From positions 600,677,644-600,741,643 of the forward strand of contig NC_081415.1 of NCBI RefSeq assembly GCF_030272615.1: a stretch of DNA of 64,000 bases, in the 5' to 3' direction. The notes below the pieces were generated by a model that did no database searches, was not told where the DNA came from, and saw nothing but the letters and a program-made list of their open reading frames with translations. Below are positions 49,121 to 61,265 of the stretch, piece after piece. Numbering within the stretch: position 1 is the first letter of the stretch; every line of letters starts with the position of its first letter. The DNA comes from Cryptomeria japonica. Its lineage: Eukaryota > Streptophyta > Pinopsida > Cupressales > Cupressaceae. The position numbers and the translations under genes were made by a program.

Positions 49121-50511
49121 TTGACACTTTATCCTCCAACTAAGCCACCATTTCATTTTAACATCCAATATTTAGTTGATGAGGGAATGGAGTCAAAAGT
49201 AGATGGAGTGGTCAAGTTAGTCATGGTTACATTGTCAAAAAATGTTGAGGAATATGAAGAGTATGTGGAACAAGGAGAAGAGATTAATATCAATACTGGT
49301 GAATTCAACCAAGTGAACAAAGAGTGTTCTTTTCTTGAAAATTTTGAAGAGGTAAGTTGCAAAAAGGCTTTGCATCATGCTAAGTTGCATCCTTGTCCTC
49401 TTAATACACTTGTAGGAGATCCATCTAATGGGAAGAGTGAAACTAAAGAGATTACAGTCTTAGAGGAAAAACCTATTTTCATCAATTCATCTTTTCTTCC
49501 AAGGCAAGAAGAGGAGTTGAGACATATTTTAGAAAATCACACAGAAGCATTTCATTGGGAATACAAGGATATGAGAGGAATACACCCTTCTATTTGTACA
49601 CATCATGTCTACATTGAATATGTTAAACCTATAAGACAAGGTCAAAGGAGAATCAATCCACCTCTAAGAGATTTTGTTAAACAAGAAATGGAGAAATTGC
49701 TGCAAGTAGGGTTTATTTATCCAATTTTTCATAGTCAATGGGTTTCCCCATTGGTTATTGTACCCAAGAAAAATGGTAAGTGGCATGTTTGTGTGGATTA
49801 TAGAGAATTAAATAAAGCCACCAAGAAGGATTACTTTCCTTTACCATTTATTGATCGGGTGCTTGACAACCTACTATCAATAGTTATTTCTCTTTTCTTG
49901 ATGATTTTAGTGGTTACCACTAGATACAAGTGGCTCTTGAGGACCAATACATAATAGTGTTTACATGTCCTTAGGAAACTTATGAATATAGGGTTTTACC
50001 ATTTAGAATTTATAATGCACCAACCACTTTTCAAAGAGTTGTATTGGCTATTATTGTAGACTTAACTACTTCACATGTTGAAGTATATATGGATGATTTC
50101 ACAATCCATGGGAAAATATTTGAAGAAGCATTGGAAAGTTTGAATAAAATTTTGCAAAGATCTAAGGATCGTAGATTGTAATTAAACCATGAAAAGTGTT
50201 CTCTTATGATGACATAAGGAATTATTTTAGGACATCATATTTCTAAAGGGGGAATAAAAGTTTGTCCTAAAAAGGTAGAAATTATTCAACAAATTGAAAC
50301 TCCAATAACTCAAACTAATGTCAGAAACTTTTGGGGGTGTGCAAGGTATTATAGAAGATTCATTGAGGGATTTATTAGAATTGTTGAACCATTATTTACA
50401 ATGCTCAAGAAGGATATAAAATTCGTATGGATAGATGATTGTCATAAATCTTTTGAATTTATAAAGCATGCCTTAACTACCTCTCCTTCATTAAAGGACC
50501 AATTTGGGGAG
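49121..50511 (+). pseudogene. Athila-like reverse transcriptase, truncated
   Basis: 49121-49954 is open for 277 codons: KPIRQGQRRINPPLRDFVKQ, VGFIYPIFHSQWVSPLVIVP and CVDYRELNKATKKDYFPLPF. A frameshift near 49890 is followed, in the next frame, by DDFSGYHQVALEDQ and by VEVYMDDFTIHGK (catalytic YMDD at about 50083). Then LGHHISKGGIKVCPKKVEII and FWGCARYYRRFIEGFI. Stops at 49972, 50179 and 50216. Sequence ends in the RNase H approach (KHALTTSPSL) at about 50500, where unrelated DNA begins; RNase H, integrase and any env-like frame are absent. Confidence 0.9.
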
Positions 50512-50945
50512 TGTTGGTTCCCAAACCAATAGTCCCCAAGTCCTAGAGGAATTGTCACTAACTCATCAATAGACTCGAGGAAGGATTTGGCCAACGAACA
50601 AGATTCAGTCACAAGACTAAGATCTCCTACACTTCTGGCTCTACGAAACTAAGGCAGGTGAACCTATGCAATGTCAAAACAACTAACAACTTCAAAATAC
50701 TCACGACATTTACATTTAAAGAAGATCATCTCAATGAAAATTTAGTAAGGAAGATGGATGAACTCTTGGTTTTGGCTTTAACCTTAGTTTCTAGGAATCT
50801 ATGCACTTCATTGAGGGGGGTTTCTACACTAATCCTATTCCTAATGCAAAAATGAAAGCAGAAAATAAAAGAGATTTTAAATATGAAATGATTCCGAAAA
50901 TTGAAAACAACTCCATGACCAGTGCCTTGTATGGGCAGCACAGTC
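50512..50945. other. Unassigned sequence abutting the Athila-like RT
   Basis: Starts TGTTGGTTCCCAAACC at the point where the RT breaks off. This may be the end of another inserted element, but I see no partner end in the window. The open frame 50658-50855 has no recognisable domain. Confidence 0.4.
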
Positions 50946-52217
50946 TGTTAGCAGCAACAAGCAAGGAAAAATGAGAGGGGGGGGGGGTGAATCAACTTTC
51001 ACTGTATCTACAAACTTAACTACAAAAGAAATCTGATAAACTGGAGCAATAATAAAGATAAGAAAATTGAAGACACAACACAAAGATTTTGATGTGGAAA
51101 ACCCAATTAAGGGAAAAACCACAGTGGGAACCTACCCACAGCAAGATGATACTCTGCACTAGTATGTGAAAATATTACAATGGGGAATGCACATGCATTC
51201 AGGCACACTGCCTAGAGCTCATTGCTCAAATATAATGACCTAAAAGGCTACAACACTCAGGGAAGTCTCACTGACTTACAACAAGATTCAGACTACAATC
51301 CGGAAGGAATGAACTATAATAATACCATCTGCAAATGCTTGATGACAATTCTGGTTAAGCACAATTGTATGCCCTGCAACACTAATCTCTCCTTAATCAA
51401 AATATTGATGGATAAATCACTTGATCGCACATACACCACTCTCTAATAATGCAGACACAACCTCTATATCAAAATTACATGACTAAACCACCTATTTATA
51501 CAATTCATCAGCCTTGACAACAAGATCGGCTAAACCCTCAACTCATAATTACAAACATTACATCACATGATACAAAGATCGACCATCAAACCAATATAAT
51601 GATATACATGACATAACGTGAACCTAATTCAAATTCCCAAACACGCAACACCACCGGAAATCATGGCAAGATCAACCGCAACATGCTACACCACCAGGAA
51701 TACCGCATAACATGAAAATCATCACCGATTCATCAAAATCACCAAAAACTCGCACAATGATCAATTAAGATTGACAAAATAAATAGGGCACAATCAGGAA
51801 ACACCAGAAAGAACATTAGAATCATCAGTAACAGCTGCACCAACACCACTTATCAAATCTTCATCTATTAACTTTTGAAACTCAAGAATATCGTGAATCG
51901 ATAACTATCGTGAATCGATAACTATCGTGAATAAAGATGACTTGTGGAACACCAAATGATGAACCATCTGAAATGAAGATACACAAGACCATCCCAAACA
52001 ATATCCCAAAATCTCAGCTCAAGAACTAATCACACCAGAATATACCGGAGGAAATACTGAACTCTGCAAAACACAAATACAACAAAATTGCAAAACCGGA
52101 TCATAAGATCTTCCCAATCTGCAATCACCAAAGCAAATCATAGGTTTATTTTGACATCAATGATAACAACATATCCTAGTAGCAGCAATGACCAACAATC
52201 TCCAACAATGTCCAACA
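50946..52217 (-). mobile_element. Solo Sirevirus-like copia LTR
   Basis: On the minus strand it starts TGTTGGACATTGTTGGAG and ends TTGCTGCTAACA. Shares the C-rich block (plus 'gagagggggggggggg'), the 'gtggaaaacccaattaaggg' block and the 'cctagagctcattgct' block with the other two copia LTR families. The sequence beside the LTR end (50920-50945) is not a primer site, so no internal region is attached. Flanks cagtc (50941-50945) and gagtc (52218-52222) agree at 4 of 5 bases; the exact right end is slightly uncertain. Confidence 0.75.
51891..51934. repeat. 17-bp tandem repeat in the solo LTR
   Basis: 'tcgtgaatcgataacta' starts at 51891 and 51908, with a partial third unit at 51925. Confidence 0.95.
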
Positions 52218-52930
52218 GAGTCTACTCTCAGTATGCAACCTTACACCTTAGTAGCTTGAACTGTAACCACAAAAATCCCAGCATTAATGCATGACATTAA
52301 CACCATTAGTTTGGTTCTTCCTGCAATCATACTTAAAGATCCTACATACAGGAGATATTACTCATCATCATATTCAAGCATATTAATCTCTTCTTTGAAG
52401 AGAAGTAGAAATAGAATAAACAACAGGCTTGCTAGGATAAAACGCACAATCCTTGATTGTCTATTTCATAAATAATGTTACATGTAGGAGATAGTAGCAA
52501 GAGAAACTAGTATTTTTTTCTTGCATAACTGATTACAACTACTAAAAGTGCAAAACAATTACAAACTGAAAACAACACTGATTGTCATTAAAACTTTCGA
52601 CACTATACATATAAGCCTTGCTTCCGAAGAATGAGAAATTACATTCAAAATTATCCTATTTTTTATCAGAAGAAGAAGAAAGATATATCATTCAAAGAAG
52701 AAAACCTCCTTCAAACCCTAAAAGAATCTTTGAAAATAACTTGTCTTCTTCTTGAAATCTGCACTTTGAATCAACTCATCTTCTTTCAAAATTTGCTAAA
52801 ATTGTGCAGTTGCACACTACTAGAAAACTACGTTTAAAATCTGAAAATACCCCTTATGTTGCACTTGTCAACTCAGCCCCTGCACCCCTGCTGAAAATTT
52901 TTAAATTCAGAAAAATTGTCATCTTGGAGT
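52218..52930. other. Unassigned sequence between copia insertions
   Basis: AT-rich, with a GAAGAAGAA-rich patch near 52670. Short frames (52287-52475, 52631-52837) look random. Probably continues at 60026 beyond the second copia element, since both sides carry 'atacccc'/'gcccctg' style wording, but I cannot name the host. Confidence 0.45.
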
Positions 52931-54149
52931 TGTTAGACAGTTCAGATAACTAGAAGACAACTGAGAGGGGGGGGGAGGGTGAATCAGTTGTCTCAGATTA
53001 CGGGAACATTCAACACTTAAAACTTTAATACCACAACCCAAAACAATAATACCAGAATAGCAGTTAATCAATTAAGAATAAAAAATAATCACAGAATAAA
53101 AGCCATCTACACAACACCAAGATTTATACATGGAAAACCCAGTAAAGGGAAAAACCACGGTGGGAAGCCTACCCACAGTCAGATAATAATTTTGTAGTAA
53201 ATATGCGAATTACAATGAAGAGGCTTGTACTTGCAGGAAGGCCAACAGCCTAGAGCACACTGCTCACCAAAAAAGGAGCCTCACTAACTACATATAAGTC
53301 CAGACTACAATCCGGAGAAGTGTTGAACTGCAAAAGATAGCATCTCCTATGCCAGAGTACAGTTTTGGTTAAGCTCAATACCAGACAACTAAATCCTCTT
53401 ACATAAACCCAATTTGGTCTCCAATGATCGACCAACTCCTCTGCCTGAATGATATTACATTATTCGCACATTACATTCCTTGACATGACCTCTTACTTTA
53501 ACCATGATGATCTACAATGGGATCTTACATATATATATACAAACCCTCGACCATAAACAATCAAGTCGGCCACTAGACAATAAACCGATTACATAATTAC
53601 AAATCATGTCAGCCTTAGACCAAACAAATAATATCAACACATAATAAATCCTGAAAATATACCAATAGGTCCTATCCACATGTTTCATTAAAGTCAGTCC
53701 ATAACCTAGATCAATCGTAACCAAGTATAGGTCCACACGTTTCAGCAATGATCTCGAACCACCAAGTCTCGAACACGATCACCAACAGCATCCTGAAACT
53801 CCATCAGAAGCTGCACCAACACCACTTATGCAATTCAGTAAAGATCTCCACAAAATGCTTTGTCGATGAAACCCTCGTCAAAACCAAAAAATCTTCTAAG
53901 CAAATAGGATAGCATCCAATCACCATACAAAAACCAACTAACCAAATATGACTATAAGTATCATGAACAAGCCAATTCCATCACCAGACTATACCGGAGC
54001 CTTCTGGATCATATCGGATCCAAGTTAACCAGAAACCACTTAACCTATCGGGACCAGAAGGGTGCTAGTAAAGCATCCAAATAGCCAGTGTTGACATCAA
54101 TGATAAAACATCAATGCAACACATAATCAATTCCACCAAATGGCCAGCA
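52931..54149 (-). repeat. 3' LTR of the second copia element
   Basis: Plus-strand start 'tgttagacagttcagataac', end 'caaatggccagca'. Matches 58811-60025 throughout with frequent single-base differences. Confidence 0.93.
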
Positions 54150-54163
54150 ATCTCCCCCTTTGG
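54150..54163 (-). promoter_or_regulatory. Polypurine tract of the second copia element
   Basis: CCAAAGGGGGAGAT on the minus strand, directly before the LTR start; the CAAAGGGGGAGATTG context is a Sirevirus hallmark. Confidence 0.92.
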
Positions 54164-54532
54164 CATTGATGACAACACTAGATGTGAAAAACATCTAAGT
54201 ACCAAGAAATGTCAAACAAGTCTCCCCTTGTGGAAGACAACCAACAATCACGTACAAATACCTCTGAATATCAATATCTCCCCATGTGAATAATATCTTT
54301 GTAAAGCTCTAAATTTCTTTTTTGTATGAATATCTCTCCCCCTTTCTTTTTCTTTTTCACTTTATTTTTTTTTACATCAATGCCAGGAAATATGACAGAA
54401 ATATCAAAGCAAAAACATAATCCTTTGAATCACAAAGCTAACTACTCCCCCTGAGTAGTAGCATCCCACATCAGTGCTGGAATGAATAGTATCACAAATA
54501 GTGCATGTCGGACTAATGCCAAACTGCATCAA

Positions 54533-55049
54533 TCAAGTCTCTATCGGAGGGGCAGAAACTCCCAATCTATCTCTCAGGTACTCAAATGATTCCTTGGATA
54601 AAGGTTTAGTGAAAATATCTGCAATTTTCTCTTTAGTGTTCACATAAACCAATCTAACTTCATTTGCTTCCACCTTCTCCTTCAAAAAGTTATATTTGAT
54701 AGATATGTGTTTTGTTTTAGAATGAAATATTGGAATTCTTTGATATATCAATAGTAGCAGAGTTATCACAGTGAATAACTATCGATGCATCACAATCCAC
54801 CTTTATATCCTTCAACATTTGCTTCATCCATAAAACTTGTGTACAGTTACTAGCAGCAGCAACATACTCAGCTTCAGCAATAGATAAAGAAGTACATGAT
54901 TGTTTCTTGCTGATCCATGAAATCAACTTCTTTCCAAGAAAGAAAGCTCCACTGGAAGTACTTTTCCAGTCATCAACATCTCTAGCCTAATCAGCATCTG
55001 TATATGCACATAAAGTAAATTTATCATCCTTAAGGTACCACAAGCCATA
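54533..55049 (-). pseudogene. Copia RNase H, broken
   Basis: Minus-strand reading WISKKQSCTSLSIAEAEYVA and LWMKQMLKDIKVDCDAS (54717-54926), then after a frame break HSKTKHISIKYNFLKEK and KEKIADIFTKPLSKESFEYL (54533-54769). The catalytic Glu (AEAEY) is present. The upstream ADW segment (near 54990) has a stop. Confidence 0.88.
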
Positions 55050-56167
55050 TTATGATGTACCTTGCAAGTATCTAAAAATCCTTTTCACCGCCATCTCATG
55101 ATTTTCTCTAGGATCACTCTGAATTCTTGAAACAATACAAACAACATTCATAATGTCAAGCCTAGTCTGACTCAAATAAAGAAGACCTTCAATCATAGAT
55201 TTGTATCTTGTAGGATTTACCGATGCAGAAACATCTTTTCTTGTCAATTTCTCACTTGTAACCATAGGAGTACTTACCGGTTTAGAATCTCCCATACCAA
55301 ATTTCTTCAACAATTCCTTAGCATATTTAGTTTGATAGATGAAAATACCTTTGTCAATCTGAGTAATCTACAAACCTAAGAAAAATTTCATCTCACCAAT
55401 CATAGACATCTCAAATTCTTTCTCCATATTCTTAGAAAATTCTATGCATAATTTATCTTCACCTCCAAAATTAATATCATCAACAAATACTTCAACAATC
55501 AGTATATCATCATCAAGGATTTTATAATATAAATTACTATCAGCACTGCCCTTAGTAAAACCAAGCTTCAAAGATATTTATCCAACCTTGCATACCAAGC
55601 TCTAGGTGCTTGTTTCAATCCATATAAAGCTTTCCTTAACCTGCAAACCATATCTGTATCATTTGATAGTGAAAAACCATCAGGTTGCTCAATATAAACT
55701 TTCTCATCAAGATCTCCATTAAAAAATGCACATTTAACATCCATCTAATAAACCTTGTAGTTTTTATAAAGAGCATAGGCAAGAAATAATCTTACAGCTT
55801 CAATCCTAGCTACAGGTGCAAAAGACTCTACAATACCTTCCTTCTGAGAATATCCTTTACAAACCAATCTATCCTTATTCCTTATAACTTGACCATCCTC
55901 ATTCAATTTATTCCTAAAAACCCATTTAGTTCCAATAATATTTTTATTTTTAGGTCGGGGAACCAAAGTCCGTGTGTTATTTTTCTCAATCTGGTCTAAT
56001 TCTTCTTCCATGGCTTTCAGCCAATGTTCATCTTTACATGCTTCAATTACTGATACCGGTTCAACTTGTGAAATTAAACATACCTCATTAGTTTCCAATC
56101 TTCTTCTTGTCATCACTCCATTTCTCTTATCCCCAATGATTTGATCTTTAGAATGATTCAATCTCAT
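55050..56167 (-). pseudogene. Copia reverse transcriptase, broken
   Basis: 55745-56167 holds [40 protein letters not shown] and [20 protein letters not shown]. The stretch that follows reads [20 protein letters not shown] and [19 protein letters not shown]. The catalytic VEVFVDDINFGGEDKLC is in 55368-55571, with Asn in place of the usual second Ile. 55050-55313 carries KFGMGDSKPVSTPMVTSEKL and the conserved LYLSQTRLDI. At least three frame breaks. Confidence 0.9.
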
Positions 56168-56260
56168 ATACCTAGGAGTCTTTTGACATTTTGTTCATCT
56201 TCCCTATTCTTCAATTACTGTAGAATTCTCTGATGTTGCCAAAGTAACTGGTTCAACTCT

Positions 56261-57200
56261 CTATTCTAGTAAAGGTGCTACCGGTTCATATATAATCATT
56301 TCCACTGTCGGTTCCTTCTCATAAACTCTTATTTGACTTTTGTTCAGCTCATCTACTTTGACATTAGCACTCTCCACAATTCTCTTCAATCTCTTGTTAT
56401 AACATCTATATGCTTTGCTTTCATTAGAATAACCAAGAAATATGCCTTCATCACATCTAGGATCAAATTTCCCAATAGTATCATCTCTCCTAATATAACA
56501 TTTACTACAAAAAATTCTGAAATACTTAACTGTAGGTGTATTGCCAAACCATAATTCATAAGGTGTCTTACCGGTTTCTCCTTTGATGTGTACTTTGTTG
56601 AATGTATAAACTGATGTACTCACTACTTCTCTCCAGTAGATATGAAGTAGATTAGCTTCCATCATCATTGTTCTAGCAACATCCAAGATAGTTATGTTCT
56701 GCCTTTCCACAACTCCATTCTGCTAAGGTGTCTGGGGAGCACAAAATTATCTTCTTATACCATGCTTGTCACAAAAGTTATTAAACTCACCGGATGTGAA
56801 TTCTCCACCATGATCTGATCTCAAACATTTAATCTTCAATCCTATCTCACTTTCCACTTTAGCCTTAAAGATTTTAAACTTTTCAAATGCTTCAGATTTT
56901 TCTCTCAAAAAGTAACCCACATCATTCTAGAATAATCATCAATGATCAACATGAAATATCTATCACCATGAAAACTTTTAACTCTAGTAGGGCCACACAA
57001 ATCAGTATGAATAAGATCAAGAACATCATTTGATTTATCTTATATATTCCTAAAAGAGGTTCTGACCCGTTTACCCATTTGACATTCTTTACATACTGGA
57101 TTTTAGGGCTTCATAATCTTAGGTATATCCCTAACTGCCTTAGTTGAACTTATCTTCACAGTGCAATCAAAATTTACATGACACAACCTTTTATGTCATA
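56261..57200 (-). pseudogene. Copia integrase, broken
   Basis: Joins element DNA to the host chromosome. Zinc-domain remnant (CHVNFDCTVKISSTKAVRDI, then CKECQMGKR), core with LIHTDLCGPTRVKSFHGDRY (first Asp), LRSDHGGEFTSGEFNNFC (second Asp) and QNGVVERQNITILDVARTMM (Glu). 56261-56710 is an open 149-codon piece continuing to YELWFGNTPTVKYFRIF and YNKRLKRIVESANVKVDE. Stops near 56735, 56750 and 57040-57110 and frame loss near 56935 disable it. Confidence 0.9.
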
Positions 57201-57336
57201 TCCAACTCTCATCAATCTATGTAATCAAACATGTCTTCTCACTGGAGTTCAAGTGAAATATATTACCTTTTGTCTGTGTACCAGTTGCAATCTCCAAGCC
57301 AGATCTGTTAATGATTTTGTATTTTCCATCCTTGAA

Positions 57337-57600
57337 CTATAATTGAAATCTCTTATCTACCAATTGTCCTACACTCAAAAGATTATGCTTCAAACCTTCA
57401 ACATAATAAACATTGTCAGTATTGTTCTTACCATCCAATGATATAGTTCCTTTTTCTTTGATCATACATGCCTTGTCATCTCCAAATCTAACTAGTCCAC
57501 CATCAAATTCTTGCAAAGATAGAAACTTCCCTTTATCTCCAATCATATGATGTGAACAACCACTGTCAATTACTCATTCATCTTTGTCTTCAATTTTAGA
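57337..57600 (-). pseudogene. Copia protease, nonsense mutation
   Basis: Active-site block VIDSGCSHHMIGDKGKF is intact for DSG, but the conserved Trp just before it is a TGA stop (near 57575). Reading continues RFGDDKACMIKEKGTISLDG and VYYVEGLKHNLLSVGQLVD (57337-57546). Confidence 0.9.
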
Positions 57601-58752
57601 AGCAAGTGCCTTCTCTTTAGGTACATTCTCTTCCAGTACCGGATCATCTTCCTTGATAGCTAGGAACACCCATTCCTTCCCATTGCCAAATCCACTAGTA
57701 GACTCTTCTGTCGGTTCATCATCTGAATTAGTAATGCCTTCCTCATCCGCTATGTAGCATGATTTGTCTTTGTTTTTCTTGTACTTATACTTGTTCTGAT
57801 ATCTAGGGTTAGGCCTAAATGATCTTTTAACTCTTTCTTCAAATCTTCAATTCCTTTCAGGACATCTAGATGCAAAATGACCAATCTTATTACATGCAAA
57901 ACATTTAAAAGGTGTTTTTCCTTCATACTTACTTCCTACCAGTCCTTTCGGTACTCTTCTAGAAAATAGTGCTTTAGGTTGCTCAAAATCATCATCTTCC
58001 CTCTTCATTTATTCTAACTCCTTTGCATATAAATCTTTCCAGTCTTTCTTACCAGTTGGAGATGTAGATGCATGAAAAGCAAGTTTAGTCTTTACAGCTC
58101 GAGAAGGTCCAAATTCCTCAAGCTCAAAAGTAGATAGTTTCCCAACCAAGGTTTCTTTGTTGGCAGATGTATTAGCCATTTTTCTCAACTCATTAATAGC
58201 AGTAGCCTTCATTTTGTAAGCTGGTGGTAGGGCTCTCAGGACTTTAGACAAAATTTCATCTTCGCTCAAAGTTCCACCACAACATTGAATTCCCATAATA
58301 ATCTCATTTACCCTTTCCATGAATTCAGTAATCCTTTCATCTTCTTCCATTTTCAGGTTTTCATATCTCACTCGGTAACCATCAAGTTTAGCAATCTTCA
58401 CTGTAGGGTCACCTTCATTAAGAGTCTCCAACTTATCCCATATAGCCTTTCCAGATGATTTGTCGGTTACTCCCATTATTTGTTGATCAGAAAGTGCACA
58501 CAAGAGGGCTTCTCTTTCTCTACAATCATTCTCAAGCTCCTTGTCCAGGTTTGCCGGAGGAGGATTGCCATATCCCGGATTATAGGGTGTGACACCGTTC
58601 TATGTGATCTCCCAAATCTCCTTGCCAAGACATCTTAGATGAGTCTCCATCTGAATCTTCCATACTGTGTATTTTTTTTCATCAAGCCTCAGAATATCCC
58701 TTCAAAAGATAGCTCCAGAAGAACTGGATGAACTTGAACTGTTAGTCGCCAT
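57601..58752 (-). pseudogene. Copia gag, broken
   Basis: ATG at 58752 with a Ser-rich start (MATNSSSSSSSGAIF), a stop at codon 16, then LRLDEKKYTVWKIQMETHLR. The open frame 58009-58503 reads KAIWDKLETLNEGDPTVKIA, ERVNEIIMGIQCCGGTLSED and LRALPPAYKMKATAINELRK, a UBN2-type gag. Zinc knuckle CFACNKIGHFASRCPER (CX2CX4HX4C, all ligands present) near 57870. Confidence 0.9.
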
Positions 58753-58796
58753 AGGATCTTCTTCAAGCGGTTAATCTTTTTGCAGAGAGGACCAAA

Positions 58797-58808
58797 GCTC
58801 TGATACCA
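58797..58808 (-). promoter_or_regulatory. Primer-binding site of the second copia element
   Basis: TGGTATCAGAGC on the minus strand, two bases inside the 5' LTR end. Confidence 0.95.
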
Positions 58809-58810
58809 AT

Positions 58811-60025
58811 TGTTAGACAATTCAGATAACTAGAAGACAACTAAGAGGGGGGGTGAATCAGTTATCTCATATTACAGGAACATTCAGCACTTAAAACTTT
58901 AATACTGGAACCCAAAACAATAATATTGAAATAGAAGTTAATCAATTAAGCATAAACAATAATCATAGAATAAAATCCATCCACACAACACCAAGATTTA
59001 TACGTGGAAAACCCAATAAAGGGAAAAAACCACAGTGGGAAACCTACCCACAATTAGATAATACTTCTGTAGTAAGTATGTGAATTACAATGAATGAGAT
59101 TGCACTTGCAGGAAGGCCAACAACCTAGAGTACATTGTTCATCACAAAAGGAACCTTACTGACTACATATAAGTCCAAACTACAATCTGGAGAAGTGTTG
59201 GATTGCAAAAGACAGCATCTCCTATGCCAGAGTACCATTCTGGTTAAGCTCAATACCGGAGGACTAAATCCTCTTTCATAAATCCAATTTGATCTCCAAT
59301 GATCGACCAACTCCTTTGCCTAAATGATATTACATTATTCGCACATTACATTCCTTGACCATGACCTTTTATATTAACCATGATGATCTACAATGAGATC
59401 TTACATCTATATATAAAAACCCTCTACTATAAACAATCGGGTCGACCACCAGACAATAAACTGATTACATAATTACAAATTATGTCGGCCTTAGACCAAA
59501 CAAATAATATCAACACAGAAGACATCCCATAAATATATCAATAGGTCCTATCCACACATTTCATTAAAGTCGGTCCATAACCTAGATCAACCAGGACCAA
59601 GTATAGGTCCACATGATTCAGCAATGATCTCCAACCACCAAGTCTCAAACACGATCACCAACAGTATCTCAAAACTCCATCAAAAGTTGCACCAACACCA
59701 CTTATGTAATTCATCAAAGATCTCTATAAAAAGCTCTATCAGTGAAACTCTCACCAGAACCAGAAACCAATCTTCTAAGCAAGCAGGATAGCATCCAATC
59801 ACCAAACAAAAACCAACTGACCAAATATGAGTATAAGTATCATGAACAAGCTAATTCCATCATCAGACTATACTGGCACCTACCGGATCATACCGGATCC
59901 AAGTTAACCAGAAACCACTTAACCTACTAGGACCAGAAGGGTGTCGGTAAAGCATCCAAATAGCTAGTGTTGACATCAATGACAAAACATCAATGCAACA
60001 CATAATGAATTCCACCAAATTGCCA
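58811..60025 (-). repeat. 5' LTR of the second copia element
   Basis: Partner of 52931-54149. A minus-strand TATA-like GGGTTTTTATATATAG at about 59405-59420 is a candidate promoter. The distal end is slightly uncertain (60024-60028). Confidence 0.92.
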
Positions 60026-61265
60026 AAGTTTACCATTTTAGCTATTGTCCACACTGACTTCTTTTCCCTCTCTACTCTTAAAGTTGAAATCTTTGCCATA
60101 TTTATGAAAGTTAGAAAATGACTTTCTCTACACTTATCACCTAGCTAAAAATAGCAAAAAGGCCCCTTGACAAAAAAATGCCAAGTGACTTGCATCCTCT
60201 ACATATTGTTTCTCCAATAAAAAATTTCCCACTGACTGGAGATAAAATTGTCATGCCATTTGCAAATTTGATGAAAATCCCCTTTTTGTTGTGGCTGGAA
60301 GTTACCATTTTTTGCATATTTCCAACTATTTAGAAATAGCAAAACTTTCCACTTGTTGAAAAGAGTGCTCTTAATTTATTTTTCCCTGCATATGTTCCTT
60401 TGACAAAAAACACTTTACTTGGTAGTTATTGATAAAATCACCCTCCTTTATGCATAAATATTTCTCATTCATACTGAAAATATTTCCTTAATGCAATTAA
60501 CCTATGAGCAAAGAAGATTGTACCTAGGTGAAAACAACTATCTTCGAATAACTTTGCATCCTTTTGTGGAAATACCTCTACTCACCTCTTGATTTACTTT
60601 CTCCACTTCTTGTGAAATAAACTTCACCTTATGGGAAACATAAATTATTGCATTTTTTTTTAAATAGCTATCCCATCATCCATTCCTCAAATAATCTCCA
60701 TGAATATTTCCTACAAAAATATATCTCTACTATGATGCAATGTTTCATCTCAACACTCATTTTTGAGTGAAAAATAATTAAGCTGAGAGGCTTCCCTATA
60801 GTCACAGTATGGATGTCAGCCATACGTGTACACAAAATCATCTCCTCGAATTTAGGCAACATCTTTGAATCCTGTCCTTTAAAATTCAATTCCCTAAAAA
60901 TTAAAACCTCCAAAACACGAATGCAAAATAAATAAAAATCAAATGCATTTTAACATTATAAATGCTGAAAATTCGGATAACGTGAAAAATTGAATGCAAA
61001 ATAAATTCAAATGCATTAATAAAATTACAATGCTTTAAAAATGGTGAACGTGAATGCAAACTAAAATAAAATCAAATGCAATTTAAAATTATAAATGCTT
61101 AAAACTCGGAGAACGTGAGATAGCTGTTTTGGCAAAAGAAGTATTTGATGCAGTTTTGCAGTTCAATGCATTTTTATCGCCACCATTGGATGGGAATATT
61201 ACCCTATCACGCCACAACTACTGATGCCAGTTCTATATGACTCTATCATGCCACCACCGTTGGAT
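60026..61265. other. Unassigned sequence right of the second copia element
   Basis: AT-rich; 60300-60650 is rich in 'tttcc' and 'ctcac' runs. No gene supported. The minus-strand frame 60668-60913 has no recognisable domain. Contains the short tandem repeats described separately. Confidence 0.45.
60918..61122. repeat. Three imperfect ~60-75-bp tandem units
   Basis: The order 'cgaatgcaaa', 'aaatcaaatgca', 'ataaatgct', 'cggataacgtga' repeats three times (near 60918, 60990 and 61050), each unit with small indels. Confidence 0.75.

Larger units (their letters stand above)
22841..50511 (+). mobile_element. Athila-like Ty3/gypsy element, host of two nested elements
   Basis: A + strand gypsy element now split into about 22840-23253, 33472-35823 and 48127-50511. 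The pieces read in order: LTR end, primer site, gag with two zinc knuckles, then protease and reverse transcriptase. Joins across both insertions are supported by near-identical 5-base flanks (gttgt/tttgt; caacc/caatc). The left end is an estimate, because no TG start could be proven upstream of the first insertion. The right side is lost at 50511, where the RT is cut off by unrelated sequence. The Athila-like label rests on the primer site, the DLG protease motif and the RT wording, and is moderate confidence. Confidence 0.7.
52931..60025 (-). mobile_element. Second Sirevirus-like Ty1/copia element with both LTRs
   Basis: LTRs 52931-54149 (3') and 58811-60025 (5'), primer site, gag, protease, integrase, RT, RNase H and polypurine tract are all recognisable in the normal order on the minus strand. 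This is the most complete element here, though it is full of stops. The LTRs differ at many positions, so the insertion is old. Flanking bases (ggagt at 52926-52930; aagtt or aaagt at about 60025-60030) do not give a convincing target-site duplication, and the last few bases of the right LTR differ from the left one. Confidence 0.9.
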
